64,000 nucleotides of DNA from Lumnitzera littorea (GCA_024138015.1 JAMXBB010000007.1:84120902-84184901); one strand, 5' to 3'. Shown: positions 10,560 to 21,800, numbered from the stretch's first letter. Notes: generated from the sequence alone by a model not told the origin. Program-made: numbers and translations.

Positions 10560-11692
10560 AGCCATTGCTCTTAGTTAAGTAGCTTAGCGTGAACCTACTT
10601 AAAGGTTAAAGGGATTAGAGAATGAATGAATGTGGTGATTAAGGCATCATATTTGTTGGAGAGGTTGTGGAGGGCATGAGTAACAAGAGCTAGCAAACTG
10701 AGTGGTCAATTAATGTAGGTAAGTTGATCAACAATAGACATAAGGTTACATAAGTAATAAAAGATGGAGTCATTTTGCAGCCATAGGTTAAGGAGTCTTT
10801 GTTGTAATTCCATTTCTCGAGCTAGGGAATTTTTAAGAAAATGTTGATGAAGCATCGACCATATATCATAAGCTAATAAGATGTCAATGATCTCTATGAG
10901 AATTTTTGTGGAGATGGTAGCAAGAAGGGAGGTACGAACCAAGTGGTTCAAATGAAGCCAATTGGTGCAATCAGGGTTTTCAATGGGTAGTAAATATTAG
11001 GAATCATGATATTCCATGGTTGTGCAATAATGGTACCATCAACATACTTGTAAAGATATAGTGAAATAAGGTGCAATATCATGAAGGAGGACCATAATTG
11101 GTAATTGTTAGAGGTTACTTTGATGGTGATGACATTAGAGATGTTGTTGAATGTGATGTTTGAGAATGAAGTTGAGGCAATCGATTGAATAGTAAGGGTT
11201 AAAGGGTTGTGGTAGGAAAATGGTTGAGTAGGGAAATAGGAGGATGGCAAATAAGGAGATATATTAGTGTTTATCAAAGCGTATAGGATGGAAAAGATAG
11301 ATGGAGATGGTTAGGCTATATGAGTTGAAAGAAAGGGGTTGGTAGACAGGGCACTGGGTTAAGGTTGATGGTAAAGGAATTGGGGTTGTCAACAGGAGGC
11401 TAGTTGTGTGGTGAGATGTGACTAGTGAATAATAGATTAGAGAGGAGGTGGTTGATGTCAGTGTAGTTAGGTGTAGGGGTATGTTGACAATATACATGGT
11501 GGTGGTAGTATGATCAATAATAGTGGTGGTGGAGATGTCAGCTATGGATAATATTGTGGTAGTAATGGGAGATGTTAAGATGGTAGTGTTGTAAGAGAAG
11601 GGAGTGGTTATCATGAAGTTTATAGTTAGTGCTGTTGATTCCATGTCTCGGTATGGTATTAGATAGTCAGTAGTTTCAAGGAGATTTAACAA
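10560..11692 (-). pseudogene. Ty1/copia gag, broken
   Basis: Three overlapping minus-strand frames together resemble a copia Gag. The first (11692-11264) is a Ser/Thr-rich N-terminus. The second (11277-10948) contains 'NNYQLWSSFMILHLISLYLY' followed by 'YVDGT', the standard copia Gag motif (position, Leu-Trp, then x-DG-x). The third (10951-10706) is a UBN2/Retrotran_gag_2-type helical segment with 'IWSMLHQHFLKNSLAREMEL' and a 'SIVDQL' end. Frameshifts at about 11270 and 10950 separate them. Gag forms the virus-like particle. The PBS and LTR lie just upstream at 11756-11833. This fits the Ale/Retrofit-like small-LTR copia group, but the lineage is a guess. Confidence 0.75.
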
Positions 11693-11755
11693 TATTGAGG
11701 AGATTGATGGAGGAGAGAAGAGAAGGAAAAAATAATTAAGGTTAAGGTTTGCTTA

Positions 11756-11767
11756 GCTCTAATACCA
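11756..11767 (-). other. copia primer-binding site, tRNA-iMet type
   Basis: On the minus strand the text reads TGGTATTAGAGC directly after an LTR end ...TTTGTACA. This is the usual PBS for copia elements with one mismatch to TGGTATCAGAGC. Confidence 0.85.
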
Positions 11768-11833
11768 TGTACAAAGAAAAATATTTTTGTATTATTAATA
11801 ATTGAGAATTGAATTATAAGGAGTGATTACAAT
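11768..11833 (-). mobile_element. copia 5' LTR, PBS-proximal part
   Basis: On the minus strand this is the LTR 3' end, finishing in TTTGTACA beside the PBS. It is split by the Tat element at 11834. The rest of the LTR probably lies at 28000-28033, which would give a total of about 100 bp. Confidence 0.7.
11829..11833. other. target-site duplication ACAAT (left)
   Basis: ACAAT lies immediately before the left LTR (TGTTGATACTC) and is repeated at 27995-27999 immediately after the right LTR (...CAATCAACA). A 5 bp TSD is typical of LTR elements. Confidence 0.9.
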
Positions 11834-12361
11834 TGTTGATACTCATTAATAAGTGTCTAATATCTATAGTATGCTCGGTACACTGGATACCTCTACCCAT
11901 GCTAGATCACTAAACTACAGATTTGGTAGTTTGGTTAGCTACAGCTTGTTGGCTGTAGTGAAGCTCTATTACTAATTGCAGAGTGTGCTGTCTGTCAGTA
12001 ACTAGTACGAATGAACCCTTGATTGCCACATATCTAAGTAAATCGCATAAAAGGCTTCAGGCACCAACAATTAAGATAGATTGTTGAGATATAGCTCTTT
12101 TAAGTCCTTTTCTCTCTCTATCATTCTTAAACCCTTCCTCCCTTTCAAGGGACAATAAGCAACACACATACAAATTGAGTAAGCACGACTTACTTGATCT
12201 CCAACGCTTGACTTCTCCTTTCTTGGTCTTACTTGCTAACTTGAGTGTAGGAGGGCTCTCGTAGCCTCGCTCATAGGGGACTTTTTGCAAGAATTGAGGA
12301 GTAAAGGTGAAGCCAACGTGATTCGACCCTACTTCTTTGTTGGTCTTCCACACAATCAACA
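11834..12361 (+). repeat. left (5') LTR of the Tat element
   Basis: Runs from TGTTGATACTC to ...CAATCAACA and aligns over its whole length with 27464-27994, with frequent transitions. The minus-strand ORF at 12057-12374 and its counterpart at 27656-27949 lie in this repeat. They are antisense LTR frames, not genes. Confidence 0.93.
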
Positions 12362-12364
12362 TTT

Positions 12365-12382
12365 TGGTGCCCATCGTTTTAA
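12365..12382 (+). other. primer-binding site of the Tat element
   Basis: TGGTGCCCATCGTTTTAA follows the LTR by three bases. It resembles the common Tat PBS TGGCGCCCACCGTGGGGC after several C-to-T and G-to-A type changes. Confidence 0.7.
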
Positions 12383-12397
12383 GTTACCACAACGACG

Positions 12398-13985
12398 ATG
12401 GTTAAAATAAAAAACAATAACCCACAAGCTTTCCATGTGGAAGACTCTTGTACCTCCCAACAAGGTGGAGGCAATTAACCCCTTTCATCTCAAAATGAAA
12501 ATAGTAAAGTCTAAGAGCTTAGGCTACTCCTCTAGCAAATGCTGGAAGAGAATAGAAAGTACTACAAATCTACCGCAGCTCTATACAAAGATGTAACATT
12601 GTTCAAGAACGCATCTTAAAAGTGTCTAAACCAAGAGGTGATAGTCGAGCCTTCCTCATAACCCAACAACAATAACAAACAATGCAATGTGCACCTAACA
12701 CACTCATATAGACACATTCAGTAAGATCACCAGCAACACAAAGACCTTCGGGAGAAACTCTATCAAAACCATAGTAAAACACATGAAGGGTAAGTGTACA
12801 GCGATAAGTAAATAAGCCAATAGCCTATCACCGAGGCTATCACCAAAAGGCTATGAACATATGAACATAAATGAGCCTAATCAGCACATTTGTTACGCCT
12901 TTAGTGTATGTGATCAAAAAAATGTCAAATCATTCGCATGATCATCACATTCTACACTGACAAAGAGCCCTTTCATATCCTTAATCCTCGAGGAAACTCT
13001 CTCCACCGATGCAAGACTACCACATCCCAACATCTACAATGGTACTACTGATCTAGACAACCACCTTATCTACTTTTGAACAATGATAAGCCTCTACATC
13101 TTCTCAGATGCCATCATATGCAAGGCCTTCCCTAGTACACTAGCAAAAACCACCTTACTTTGGTTTAACACCCTTCTCGAGGAATTAATCACTTCATTTG
13201 ACAACCTAAGAAGCAAGTTTCAACAAAAATTCCTTAGCTCCCGAGTCCTATGACAAGACTCTTCCATCCTCCATTATGTTAGACAATGCCCTAATGAAAG
13301 CTTGTGAACGTATCTTGAGTGCTTTAACTGAATGAAGCTACAAGTTTCCAAGCTAGACACTAGGATGACTACCCTACAAGCACTCCTAACAGGTATAGAT
13401 CCAAATAGAAGGCTCTTCAATGTTGTATCTTTAGATAAGCCTGACTACTTAGATGAATTCATAAGAGTTGCTGAGAAATACATAGCTTAAGAGGATGCCA
13501 TCAAAGCCTGATTTAAGGTAGAAAATAACACCCGCATCTTAGAGAAAGATCGTTTGAGACCTCGTGACCCTAGACCACAACTACCTACACGAGAAAGGCA
13601 TGACAAGCAAAGGCATAAGTTCCAAGACTACACCTTATGTACACCTTTAACTTGACCACTCGACGACCACAAGATGCTAAAAGCAGCAAACTTAAGCAAA
13701 TACTATAACCACCATAGAGCACACAAGCACAACATTGACAAGTGTCGCCACCTCAAGAACACTATTGAAGGCCTTGTTCATAAGGATCGCATTGACTACT
13801 TCATTGCAAACAAGAAGAACCAAATCCAGCAACCCACTTAAAGCTACTAGGTAGATAACCAACAACAACCCCATCATCAACAGGTTAATCCCCCTATAGA
13901 CAAAGAGAACTGATGAGATCAATGTGGTGAGGTTAACACCATATTTGGTGGACCTAGCCACTTTTTAGCCAACACTACCTTCACT
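12398..13985 (+). pseudogene. Tat-lineage gag, decayed
   Basis: A start codon at 12398 lies 15 bases after the PBS. The opening frame is Lys/Asn/Gln-rich and stops early. The core of a retrotransposon Gag domain is readable about 13018-13500: 'NIYNGTTDLDNHLIYF', then 'DAIICKAFPSTLAKTTLLWF', a 'SFDNLRSKFQQKF' helix and a C-terminal 'DKPDYLDEFIRVAEKYI' segment. These follow the usual order of the plant Tat Gag (DP..HL, CraFP.TL, Wf..L, SFdxL). A basic, Arg/Lys/His-rich tail follows. Gag would assemble the particle and bind RNA. Many in-frame TAA/TAG stops and frameshifts make it non-functional. The minus-strand ORF 13692-13961 here is a shadow. Confidence 0.78.
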
Positions 13986-14515
13986 CCCATGCATAAGGTG
14001 CACATTATCTAAAGTAAGAGGAAGATTGATACAGCAATAACCTTCACCTATGAAGACGAGTAGGTTGCCAACCTACCCCATAGTGATGCACTCATCATAA
14101 GTACTGAAATTGGGTATTTCAACATCCCTATGACATTTAACGGTAGCAAGAGTTTGATAAACATACTCTTTTATAATGCCTTGGAGCAAATGGAAGAACG
14201 GCTTGACAAGCCCCTTCAGTTGTATAAACAAGGCTACATTAGGTTCAAAGCTGGTAAGCCAATGCCAGCAAAGGGGATCATCACCTTGCTCGTTCAATTA
14301 GGCAACAGTGAACACATTACTACCTAGTCTATTGACTTCGTCATTGTCAACATTTGGTCACCATATAATGCCATCCTCGATAGATTGAGCATAACAAAAT
14401 TTAACATGCTCATTTGTTAAAAATGCCTCAAGGTGAAGTTCATGACCTCCACTAGAGTTGGTGAGGTTAGAGGCGATCAAGCTCTGTCCAGGACATTATA
14501 CTTGAAAGCATAATC
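13986..14515 (+). pseudogene. Tat-lineage aspartic protease region
   Basis: The frame has 'DALIISTEIGYFNI' before the active-site region, then 'SLINILFYNALEQM', later 'KGIITLLVQLGN', then 'VNIWSPYNAILDR', and a downstream 'VGEVRGDQAL'. This is the order of the Tat protease and the segment after it. At the place where a DTG/DNGS-type catalytic Asp is expected, the text reads 'TFNGSKS', so the catalytic Asp is missing. The enzyme would have cut the Gag-Pol polyprotein. An intact 65-codon frame (14130-14327) covers the centre. Stops occur on both sides. The minus-strand ORFs 14073-14297 and 14477-14821 are shadows. Confidence 0.8.
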
Positions 14516-14842
14516 TAGAAATAATGCCATGAACATCGAGTCTACCAACTCCCTTACTTCAGCATTACGTAGAGAGCTAGTAGAGAAGACCATCGAAGTC
14601 CAAATTTTCAATACCCCAAGAATGATAACTAAGATAGGGGCCAAATTGCTAGATGTAGATAAGCTCAAGCTAACATAGTTCCTTAAGCAAAATCTAAATG
14701 TCTTTACATTCGCTCCAAAAGACATGCTGGGGATCATTTGGATACTTGAGCTAACCCACCACCTTAATGTTAACCTAACCATGCGACTTGGCAAGCAAAA
14801 GAAGTAACATGTTGCACCCAAACGTCAAGCCACAACTGAGGA
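14516..14842 (+). pseudogene. Tat pol linker upstream of RT
   Basis: Degenerate protease-RT linker. It leads, just before the nested insertion, into the Glu-rich segment that precedes the RT 'GFI' motif. Confidence 0.6.
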
Positions 14843-14847
14843 GGAAG
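14843..14847. other. target-site duplication GGAAG (left) of nested element
   Basis: GGAAG here and at 18869-18873 flank the nested gypsy element exactly. Removing the insertion and one copy restores the expected reading through the start of the Tat RT, which confirms the boundaries. Confidence 0.92.
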
Positions 14848-15734
14848 TGATGGGAACCTTAGCTAAGGACAGATAAGGTCAGTTGCAAGATGAGTCTAAG
14901 TTTGCCAAAAGCTTAAAAAGGGTGATGGGGAACATATGAAGGGAATGGGAAAAGTGAATGAAAAGTAAGCAAAAACCTACAAATAGCTCCAAAGGATATG
15001 ATCCACTAATGGAACTTCTGAGGACTCACGACACAACTTGATATGATGTATGAATTGGTCTGGTAAGGTTACTCGTCACCTAGCCTTACTTAAGGGTTAA
15101 GATAAGAGTAAAACAAAAGTAAACAATCAATGTTTATGAGAGGAAATATCAAGTGTATTAATGATAATTTGATTATGTGCGGTTACATGTATAAGGGGTA
15201 TTTGTACCCGATAAGTTAAGGTAACTTGCCAAAAAAAGGAAAAGACAAAAAAAAGTGTTATCCTAAAGACGTAATATACAAGAATTCGAAAGGGTAAAAA
15301 TAAATATTCAAGAAAAGCAATGATTAGTGTAGCATATTCTACATGTGGTCCTATACACATAGCAAAGGTTCATTAGCAATGCCATTAAAGGATATAAACA
15401 AAAGAATATAAGTAGATTACTTGTCTAAGTAGGGGTGATTAAGGATTAGTTTGGTGTCATTCTCTCAGTCTCTCGACAAAAGTAATGCCAAGCAAGTAGT
15501 TGACTCGGACATGAGTAACTATACATGAGAAATTTGGCAGATGTCTCGGCATTTTGATATTTGGCATACAATCTCCAAGAGCTGGGTAGTCATTCGACTT
15601 GGTGCTTAGAGTAGATCGGTAGGGAGATACTTGCCTCGGTAAGAGTCAGTTGGAGTAAGAGGATTCGCTTAGCCAATCCCTCTAGTCCTCAAGTTCATTT
15701 GCAGGTCAAAGGCCTAGTAGTTTGATTCTTATCA
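14848..15734 (-). repeat. 3' LTR of nested gypsy element
   Basis: 887 bp, plus-strand start TGATGGGAACC and end ...CTTATCA. Aligns with 17997-18868. Shared blocks include 'aggacagataagg' and 'aatatcaagtgtattaatga'. Confidence 0.92.
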
Positions 15735-15744
15735 TTCCCTCTAG
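15735..15744 (-). other. polypurine tract of nested element
   Basis: The minus strand reads CTAGAGGGAA directly before the 3' LTR. It follows an RT stub with almost no spacer. Confidence 0.6.
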
Positions 15745-17970
15745 GTTGATCCTTATTCGGCATTAGAAGCGTTGGTGCAGTATAAGGGCTAAGACTTTCC
15801 CTAACATATCTTCTCTCCAATAATTAATTGACTTGTTATTAGAGCTCAAAAGACTATTCAAGACTCATCTTATAAGATAGCTTATTCAGTAAGGTGGTGC
15901 CAGGTATTAAGTCAATGCAGTATTCTATACATCAGATTGGGGGCAACCCCTCGAGTAATTGTGCTAGGAATAGATTGGCATATTCTTTTAGCAACGCTCT
16001 CACTTCCAGGGGTAGTTCACCTTGTTCCTTCATTTCTAGTAAGTGTTTTACTAACATGAGGGTTAGTTCGTCAACATTGATGGCCTCTCAAAGCTCGGCT
16101 TTACTCATCACCAAAGCCTTCTTCGATCTACGAGTAAGTTTTGCCTATAGTTTGTTAACTTCACTCGGTGACATTAGGTTCAGTGTAATCTTTTAGCTAC
16201 CCTTCTTAAGCACATACGTATTTTTATATCCGTCATGGATAACTCTTCTATAAAACAGCCATGGTCGGCTAAGCAATACGTGTGAGGTGCATATGGGTAG
16301 CACATCACAGAGAATTTCGTTGAAGTAATTTCCAATAGTAATCAATAGTAGTACTTGTTGAATGACATGTAATGCTCCCTTCTCACTTAGCTAATGCAAC
16401 TTGTATGACTTCAGGTGTACAATAGTTAGCAACTTTAATCTTGTGATCAAATCAGTTGATACTATATTGGTGCAACTTCCACTATTAGTAATTAGTGCAC
16501 TTACCTAATCATTCACTTTATAGGTAGTATGAAACATGCTTTCCCTCTACTGTTACTCGCATGAGGGTTCCAAGTTCATTACGCGTTGGACAACTAAGAC
16601 CATCTGATCCAAGTCTTCAGTGAATACATCATCTTTAATTAGTTCCTTATCATGAGAAACTTCTTTTTCAATAGGGCTCTCCTCCTCAGGTTCCTCATCA
16701 ATACTTTCCACTTCTAGCTTCAAGATGTCTCCCTTGATGACTATAGTTCTTCTGTTCGGGTATAGAGCGGTATGCTTAAACCCTTGGCACTTGAAGCACT
16801 CAATATGGCTCGTCTTCCTATTAGATCCTTGCCTTTTTTCATAAGTTTGGGTTAATACGTCCCTGTCAAGTTGGCCTTTCTATTTGGCTTGGATATCTAA
16901 GTTTCGAATTGATTCGGTACTTGATAGAGTTTGGTGACTTCCTTGTCTTGGTTAACTAGTTGGTAGTTTAATTGGTACTTGGCTTCTTTTTTGCCTCTCC
17001 ACTCGTTGACCTATTTGAATGGCTTCATCCATTGTAGTGAATTGTTGGAGTTCCATAATGTCTCGAATGTCACCTCTCAATCCAGTAAGGAGTCTAGAGA
17101 TTGTTTGTGTTGGTGGTTCCTCCACTTCATTGCAGATCATAGGCATTTGAAATTCTTAGACATACTCGTCAACAGATCGGCCTCCTTGTTTCAACTCCTA
17201 AAGCCAAGTAAAAGTATCTTGTAGATAAGTATCCAACACAAATCTGTTTTTGAGTATTCTCTTCATCTTAGGCCAAGTATTAATATCTCTTTACCTTTCT
17301 CATCTCCTCATAGTCCAAAAATTCTTCCACCACATATTAGTAATAGTCAAACACATGCTCCATCTTCTCTTCCCATTCTAAGTATTCATCTGCAACTCTA
17401 TACCTATTAAAACTTAGAATCCAAAGTTTCAAATGGTTAGAGGCTTTAGGTGCTTAAGCTCACTCTTCTTCTTCATAATACTCTTTCTCATCCTCTTCTC
17501 TCGTCTCTCCTAAATCAATCATTCTCCTTACTCATCTGCTTACTCCTTCACCTTGAACTTTTTAAGCTAGGTTCTGACCTCTTGCAAGTTGAGTAGCTTG
17601 TGGAGTGTTATTCGTAGTTTCTGTAGGTTGGTAAGCTAACACATGAACAACTCGAGTTAAAACCACTAAGAGGTTAGCTATCTCATTGAATCTCTCGTTA
17701 GTGCTCCTAAGAGTACCTTAAGACTGTCAGCCATGGTGGATAACTCTACTATTGTCATCTCCAGCACCAACGCTAACACTTAGTTTCATCATTTTCTCTG
17801 AAAGATTCAAATCTCAAACTCTTCGATTAGGTGTTTCAGCAAACATTTCCACAAACCAGAAATTTAGCAGTTAGCAAACATAACAATTAGACAAACACAA
17901 TAACTTGCTCTGTTCCATAGGTACAAAATAGAGTATAGACAAAACTTCAAAACAATCTACTACAACTCAA
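15745..17970 (-). pseudogene. gypsy gag-protease-RT stub, decayed
   Basis: On the minus strand, 17146-16952 encodes the end of a retrotransposon Gag domain ('RLLTGLRGDIRDIMELQQF', then 'DEAIQIGQRVERQ'). Near 16800-16750 there is a zinc-knuckle-like 'CFKCQGFKHTALYPNRR' in which the last Cys has been lost. Near 16510-16450 an aspartic-protease motif reads 'SALITNSGSCTNIVS', with Asn where the catalytic Asp is expected. Near 15950-15760 come the first RT residues ('CIDLIPGTTLLNKLSYKMS', then 'RRYVRESLSPY'). The frame then runs straight into the polypurine tract. RT catalytic motifs, RNase H and integrase are absent. Several stops interrupt it. The plus-strand ORFs 15894-16196 and 16979-17224 are shadows. 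Confidence 0.78.
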
Positions 17971-17979
17971 GCGAAACTT

Positions 17980-17994
17980 CTGCTCTAATACCAA
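17980..17994 (-). other. primer-binding site of nested element
   Basis: The minus strand reads TTGGTATTAGAGCAG, a tRNA-iMet-type PBS, two bases after the 5' LTR end. Confidence 0.85.
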
Positions 17995-17996
17995 GA

Positions 17997-18868
17997 TAAT
18001 GCAAACTATAGCCAAGGACAGATAAGGTTGATCATAGGATGAGTCGAAGCTTGTCGAAAGCTTAAAAAGGGTGATGGAGAATGCACAAAGAGAACGGAAA
18101 AAGTAAATGAAAAGTAAGAAAAAACCTATGAATAACTATAAAGGATATGAAGCACCAATGGAACTTTCGAAGACTCACGACATAACTTGATATGATACAC
18201 GAATTAATCTACTGAGGTTATTCGCTACTTAGCCTTGCTTAAAGTTAGGATAAGAGTGAAATGGAAGTAAACAATTCGTGTTTACAAGAAGAAATATCAA
18301 GTGTATTAATGATAATCTTATTATGTGCGGCTACATGTACAAGGGGTTTTCATACCAAATAAGTTAGGGCAACTTTCCAAAAAAAGGAAAAGATAAAAAA
18401 GGGTATTGTTCTAAAGAAGTAATGTACAAGAATTCAAAAAGATAAAAATGAATATTCAAGAAAAGTAATGATTAATGTAGAAAATTCTATATGTGGTAGA
18501 GGTTCATTGGCAATGTCGTTAGAGGATGTAGACAAAAGAGTACGAGCAAATTGCTTGCCCGAATAGGGGTGATTGAGGATTAATCTGGTGTCATTCTCTC
18601 AATCTCTCGGTAAGAGAGATACTGAGCAAGTAGTCGGCTCGGGCATAAGTGAGTAAGTATCGAGGTTTGGCAGATATCTCAGCATTCTAATATTTAGCAC
18701 ACAATCTCCAAGAGATGGGTAGTCATTTGGCTTGGCGTACAGAGTAGATCGGTAAAGAGATACTCAACTTCGGCCGGAGTTAGCTGGAGTAAGAGTATTT
18801 ACCTTATTAGTCCCTCTAGTCCTTGAGCTCAGTTGTGGGTCAAAGGCTTAGTAACTTGATTCCTATTA
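17997..18868 (-). repeat. 5' LTR of nested gypsy element
   Basis: 872 bp. Plus-strand termini are TAATGC and CCTATTA, i.e. TG to TA and CA to TA changes from the other copy. Aligned stretches show many transitions, so the insertion is old. Confidence 0.92.
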
Positions 18869-18873
18869 GGAAG
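18869..18873. other. target-site duplication GGAAG (right) of nested element
   Basis: Matches 14843-14847. Confidence 0.92.
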
Positions 18874-19540
18874 TATAGAAGCTAGTTCACTTAGGCTTCA
18901 TCTGACATGAGAGGTATCCCTCTTGGTTTTCCAATACGGTGCTTGTTAAGAAAGCAAATAGGAAATGGTGCATGTGTGTTGACTATATTGACCTCAATAA
19001 GGCTTACTCAAAGGGTCGCTTTCCCTTACTATGTCTAGACTAACTTATCGACTCGACAACAAGTTATGCACACCTCAGTTTCCAAATATAACCAAATCAA
19101 GATGGCTCTTGAAAACGAAGTCCATACATCCTTTATTATAAACTTCAAGACTAACTACTATGCAATCATGTCCTTTAGCTTAAAGAATGCTGGAGCTACA
19201 TACCAAAGGGTGGTGACCCATATCTTTAAGTGACAAATAGGAAGGAACCTTAAAGTTTATGTCGATGACATTATTGCCAAGAGTAAAACCAAAAGAGACC
19301 ATATCGACGACCTCTAGGAAACCTTCTAAACCCTTTAATAGTTCCAAATGAAACTTAACCCTTAGAAGTGTGTCTTTGGGGTTACCTCGAGCAAGTTCCT
19401 TAATTTCATGGTCATAGAGCGTATGATAGAGGCTAACCTTGGTAAGATCAAGATATTCTAGGACATGCAAGCATTGACCGAGGTAAAGGAGGTCTAGTAA
19501 CTGATGGGAAGGATAACCACCCTCAATCGCTTCATCTCTT
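18874..19540 (+). pseudogene. Tat-lineage reverse transcriptase
   Basis: The RT is recognisable in three frames. Near 18880-19070 is the N-terminal region ending in a 'VDYIDLNKA' motif. About 19160-19210 reads 'IMSFSLKNAGATYQR', the plant gypsy version of motif B. The catalytic box 'YVDDIIAKS' lies at 19258-19284, with its two Asp residues intact. Then 'MKLNP.KCVFGV' and the thumb follow. Stops (mostly TAG/TAA where Gln or Trp is usual) and frameshifts break the gene. RT would copy the element RNA into DNA in the particle. The minus-strand ORF 19180-19629 is a shadow. Confidence 0.88.
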
Positions 19541-20060
19541 AAAGTGTGGACAAGTGTGCAAAATTTTTCCATCTGCTTAAATATCCCACTAAATTTAAAT
19601 GGACCCCAACATGCTTGCAAGCCTTTCAAGACTTGAAGAACTTCTTGGCAGCCCCACCCATACTTTCTAAACCCATTCTTAGAGAAGAATTATTCTTATA
19701 CCTCACGATAAGTGACAAAGCATTATCACATGTACTTATCCGAGCCAACAGCAACAAACATCAATTAGTCTATTATGTTAGCTATATCTTTTAAGGACCC
19801 AAGCTTTGATACACTAAGATAGAGAAGTTTGCCCTCATGGTAGTCATCACCACTCGCAAGCTTTGGCCTTACGTTCAATTACATCCGATCATCATATTGA
19901 TGGATGTACCACTCTAAACGACCCTGCAAAGGCTTAACATTTCAGGGCAAATGATGAAGTACTCCCTTGAGCTTAAAGCTTATAGAGTTCAATTCCACTC
20001 GAGACAAGCAATCAAAGTGTAGGTTCTCGTGGATTTCATAGCACAGTACATTAGAGTGGA
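19541..20060 (+). pseudogene. Tat RT connection and Ty3-type RNase H
   Basis: An open stretch 19546-19794 starts with the thumb/connection ('FHLLKYPTKFKWTPTCLQAF') and continues into RNase H ('LFLYLTISDKALSHVLIR'). A second segment after a stop has 'YTKIEKFALMVVITTRKLWP', the late RNase H motif, and then the linker 'QFHSRQAIK'. RNase H would degrade the RNA strand of the RNA/DNA hybrid. Broken by stops at about 19795 and later. Confidence 0.85.
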
Positions 20061-20079
20061 CGAGCCTCAACTAGAGCTT

Positions 20080-20470
20080 GCCATACCGATCTGGATGTTA
20101 CATGTCGATGGCTCTTCTACCAAGTGGGGGAGTAGGGCCAATATTATGTTATAAGGCCCGTATAAAGCAAAGATTATGTATGCCCTGAAGTTTGGGTTCC
20201 TAGCAAGCAACAATGAAGCACTCATTGTTGGCTTGAAAATTGCCAAAGACATCGAAGTAGAAAAACTAAGCATATAAATAGACTCCATGTTGGTTGTATA
20301 GCAAGTAAAGGGAGAATACAAGACTAAGGGCAAAAAGTTTGCTAAGTATTTACATCTAATATGAGACCTTCTCATGGAATTCACCTCATAGGAGGTTAAC
20401 AAAATCCCCCAAGCAAAAAATATAGAAGCAGATAAGCTATCTAGAATAACTTCGTTTACTATCTCCACAT
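20080..20470 (+). pseudogene. second (archaeal-type) RNase H of Tat lineage
   Basis: The frame reads 'MLHVDGSSTKWGSRANIML', then 'ALKFGFLASNNEALIVGLKI' and 'VEKLSI.IDSMLVV.QVKGE', ending 'KNIEADKLSRI'. This is the order of the extra RNase H (DG-S, N-x-A-E, DS-x-L-V, AD-x-L-S) that marks Tat elements. It is known as aRNH and is additional to the normal RNase H. Internal stops are TAG/TAA in place of likely Gln codons. The minus-strand ORF 20067-20468 is an antisense shadow despite its length. Confidence 0.85.
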
Positions 20471-20589
20471 CATAGGACTATAACAAACCACTCTTCATAT
20501 AGTACCTCCTAGAAATAAGTATAAAGGTACACCATCAATAGGTTGCCAAAACGGCAGAGGTAGCCCCAAAGTCCTACTAGATGGACTCC

Positions 20590-21800
20590 TTAGTGTAGTA
20601 CCTCAAAGCCGGTACACTACCTAAAGAGTGATTTGAGGCAAAGAAGCTAGCTTACATCGTGGCCAACTATATGCTGATCGATGATGTACACTATAGACGA
20701 AGACATAGTACTCTACTCCTTAAATGCCTCTAAAAATAGGAGGGTGCTTAGGTACTCGAGGATCTCCATGTAGAGATATGCAGTAACCACATCCAATGAA
20801 AGCACTTTACCTCTGAGCACTCAGGCTAGGCTATTACTAACCTACGATGTATGGAGACGCCAAAGCCATGGTCTGAAGGTGCCAATTACTCATGCCCCTA
20901 ACTCAAAGTTGTACCCTTTGACCAACCCATAGCCATTCAAACAATAAGGATTAGAGATCTCTAGCCCTTTCCTTAGAGCATTGGCGAACCTATAGTTCAT
21001 CATGGTGGCGGTAGACTACTTCACTAAGTAGACATAAGCGTTAGCTATTGTGACTATCACAGCCCGAGCTACCAAAGGCTTTGTGCACACACACATACTG
21101 TCCCATTTCAAAGTACCATATAGACCAATCACTAATAATGGAAGGTAGTTTGATAGTGATCGTTTTAAGGACTCTTACAATAAGCACAACATCAAGTTAC
21201 ACTACATCTTGGTTGCCTACTCTTAGACCAACAATTAAGTTGAAGCCATCAACAAGATATTTCTCAACAGTCTTAAGAAGAGGGTGGAATGAGCATGAGG
21301 TAGATGGGTTGACAAGCTTCCCAAAATACTTTAGGGTTATCGCATGATGCATAGGACGTCAACCGGAGAGACTCCATTCAACCTTGCTTTCGAAGCTAAG
21401 GTCGTCCTTCCTATGGAGATGGAGCTACCCATCAATAGGGTACAACACTTCAACGTAATCACTAATCACATGGCTCGATGGGCGAGTCTCGATATTATCT
21501 GTGAAGTTTGAGATGCTATATGAGCTCATGCTATGGCATATCAGCAACGAGCTGCCCAATACTATAATCGTAACATCTGACATAAGGTTTTCTACCCTGG
21601 TAACTTAGTGTGCAGAAAGTTAAGAGGCTACTGGCTCTAAGGAAGGATGAGGTAAACTTGCCCCCAATTAAGAGGATCTTGCGTGAATAGTTGATGATGT
21701 AGGAAAGGGTGCTTATAAGCTTGAGATGATAGAAGGACAACCAATCCTTCGAGCATAGAATGCCCATAATTTAAGACCTTATTTTCTTTAAGTAAGGCAA
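20590..21800 (+). pseudogene. Tat-lineage integrase, broken
   Basis: The N-terminal zinc-binding region is partly readable (about 20640-20800: 'YMLIDDVHYRR', 'LEDLHVEICSNH'). The catalytic core, about 20960-21350, is frameshifted several times, and only one acidic position lies in a recognisable context. The conserved end, about 21320-21480, reads 'GYRMMHRTSTGETPFNLAFE' then 'KVVLPMEMELP' and 'RAAQYYNR', as in plant gypsy integrases. Integrase would insert the cDNA into chromosomes. ORFs 21081-21347 (+) and 21531-21822 (-) are fragments or shadows. Confidence 0.82.

Larger units (their letters stand above)
14848..18868 (-). mobile_element. nested, internally deleted gypsy element
   Basis: Two LTRs (14848-15734 and 17997-18868) flank 2.26 kb of internal DNA. 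The PBS at 17980-17994 and the coding order place it on the minus strand. The internal region keeps gag, zinc knuckle, protease and a stub of RT, then ends in the polypurine tract. Most of RT and all RNase H and integrase are missing, so it is non-autonomous. The TSD is GGAAG. Confidence 0.92.

Noticed and set aside
11264..11692. 142-codon Ser/Thr-rich frame as a stand-alone gene
   Set aside because: Position just after a copia PBS and overlap with copia Gag frames show that it is the decayed Gag N-terminus.
19180..19629. 149-codon minus-strand frame as a gene
   Set aside because: It is antisense to the reverse transcriptase carrying YVDD at 19258.
20067..20468. 133-codon minus-strand frame as a gene
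   Set aside because: It is antisense to a clear second RNase H on the plus strand.
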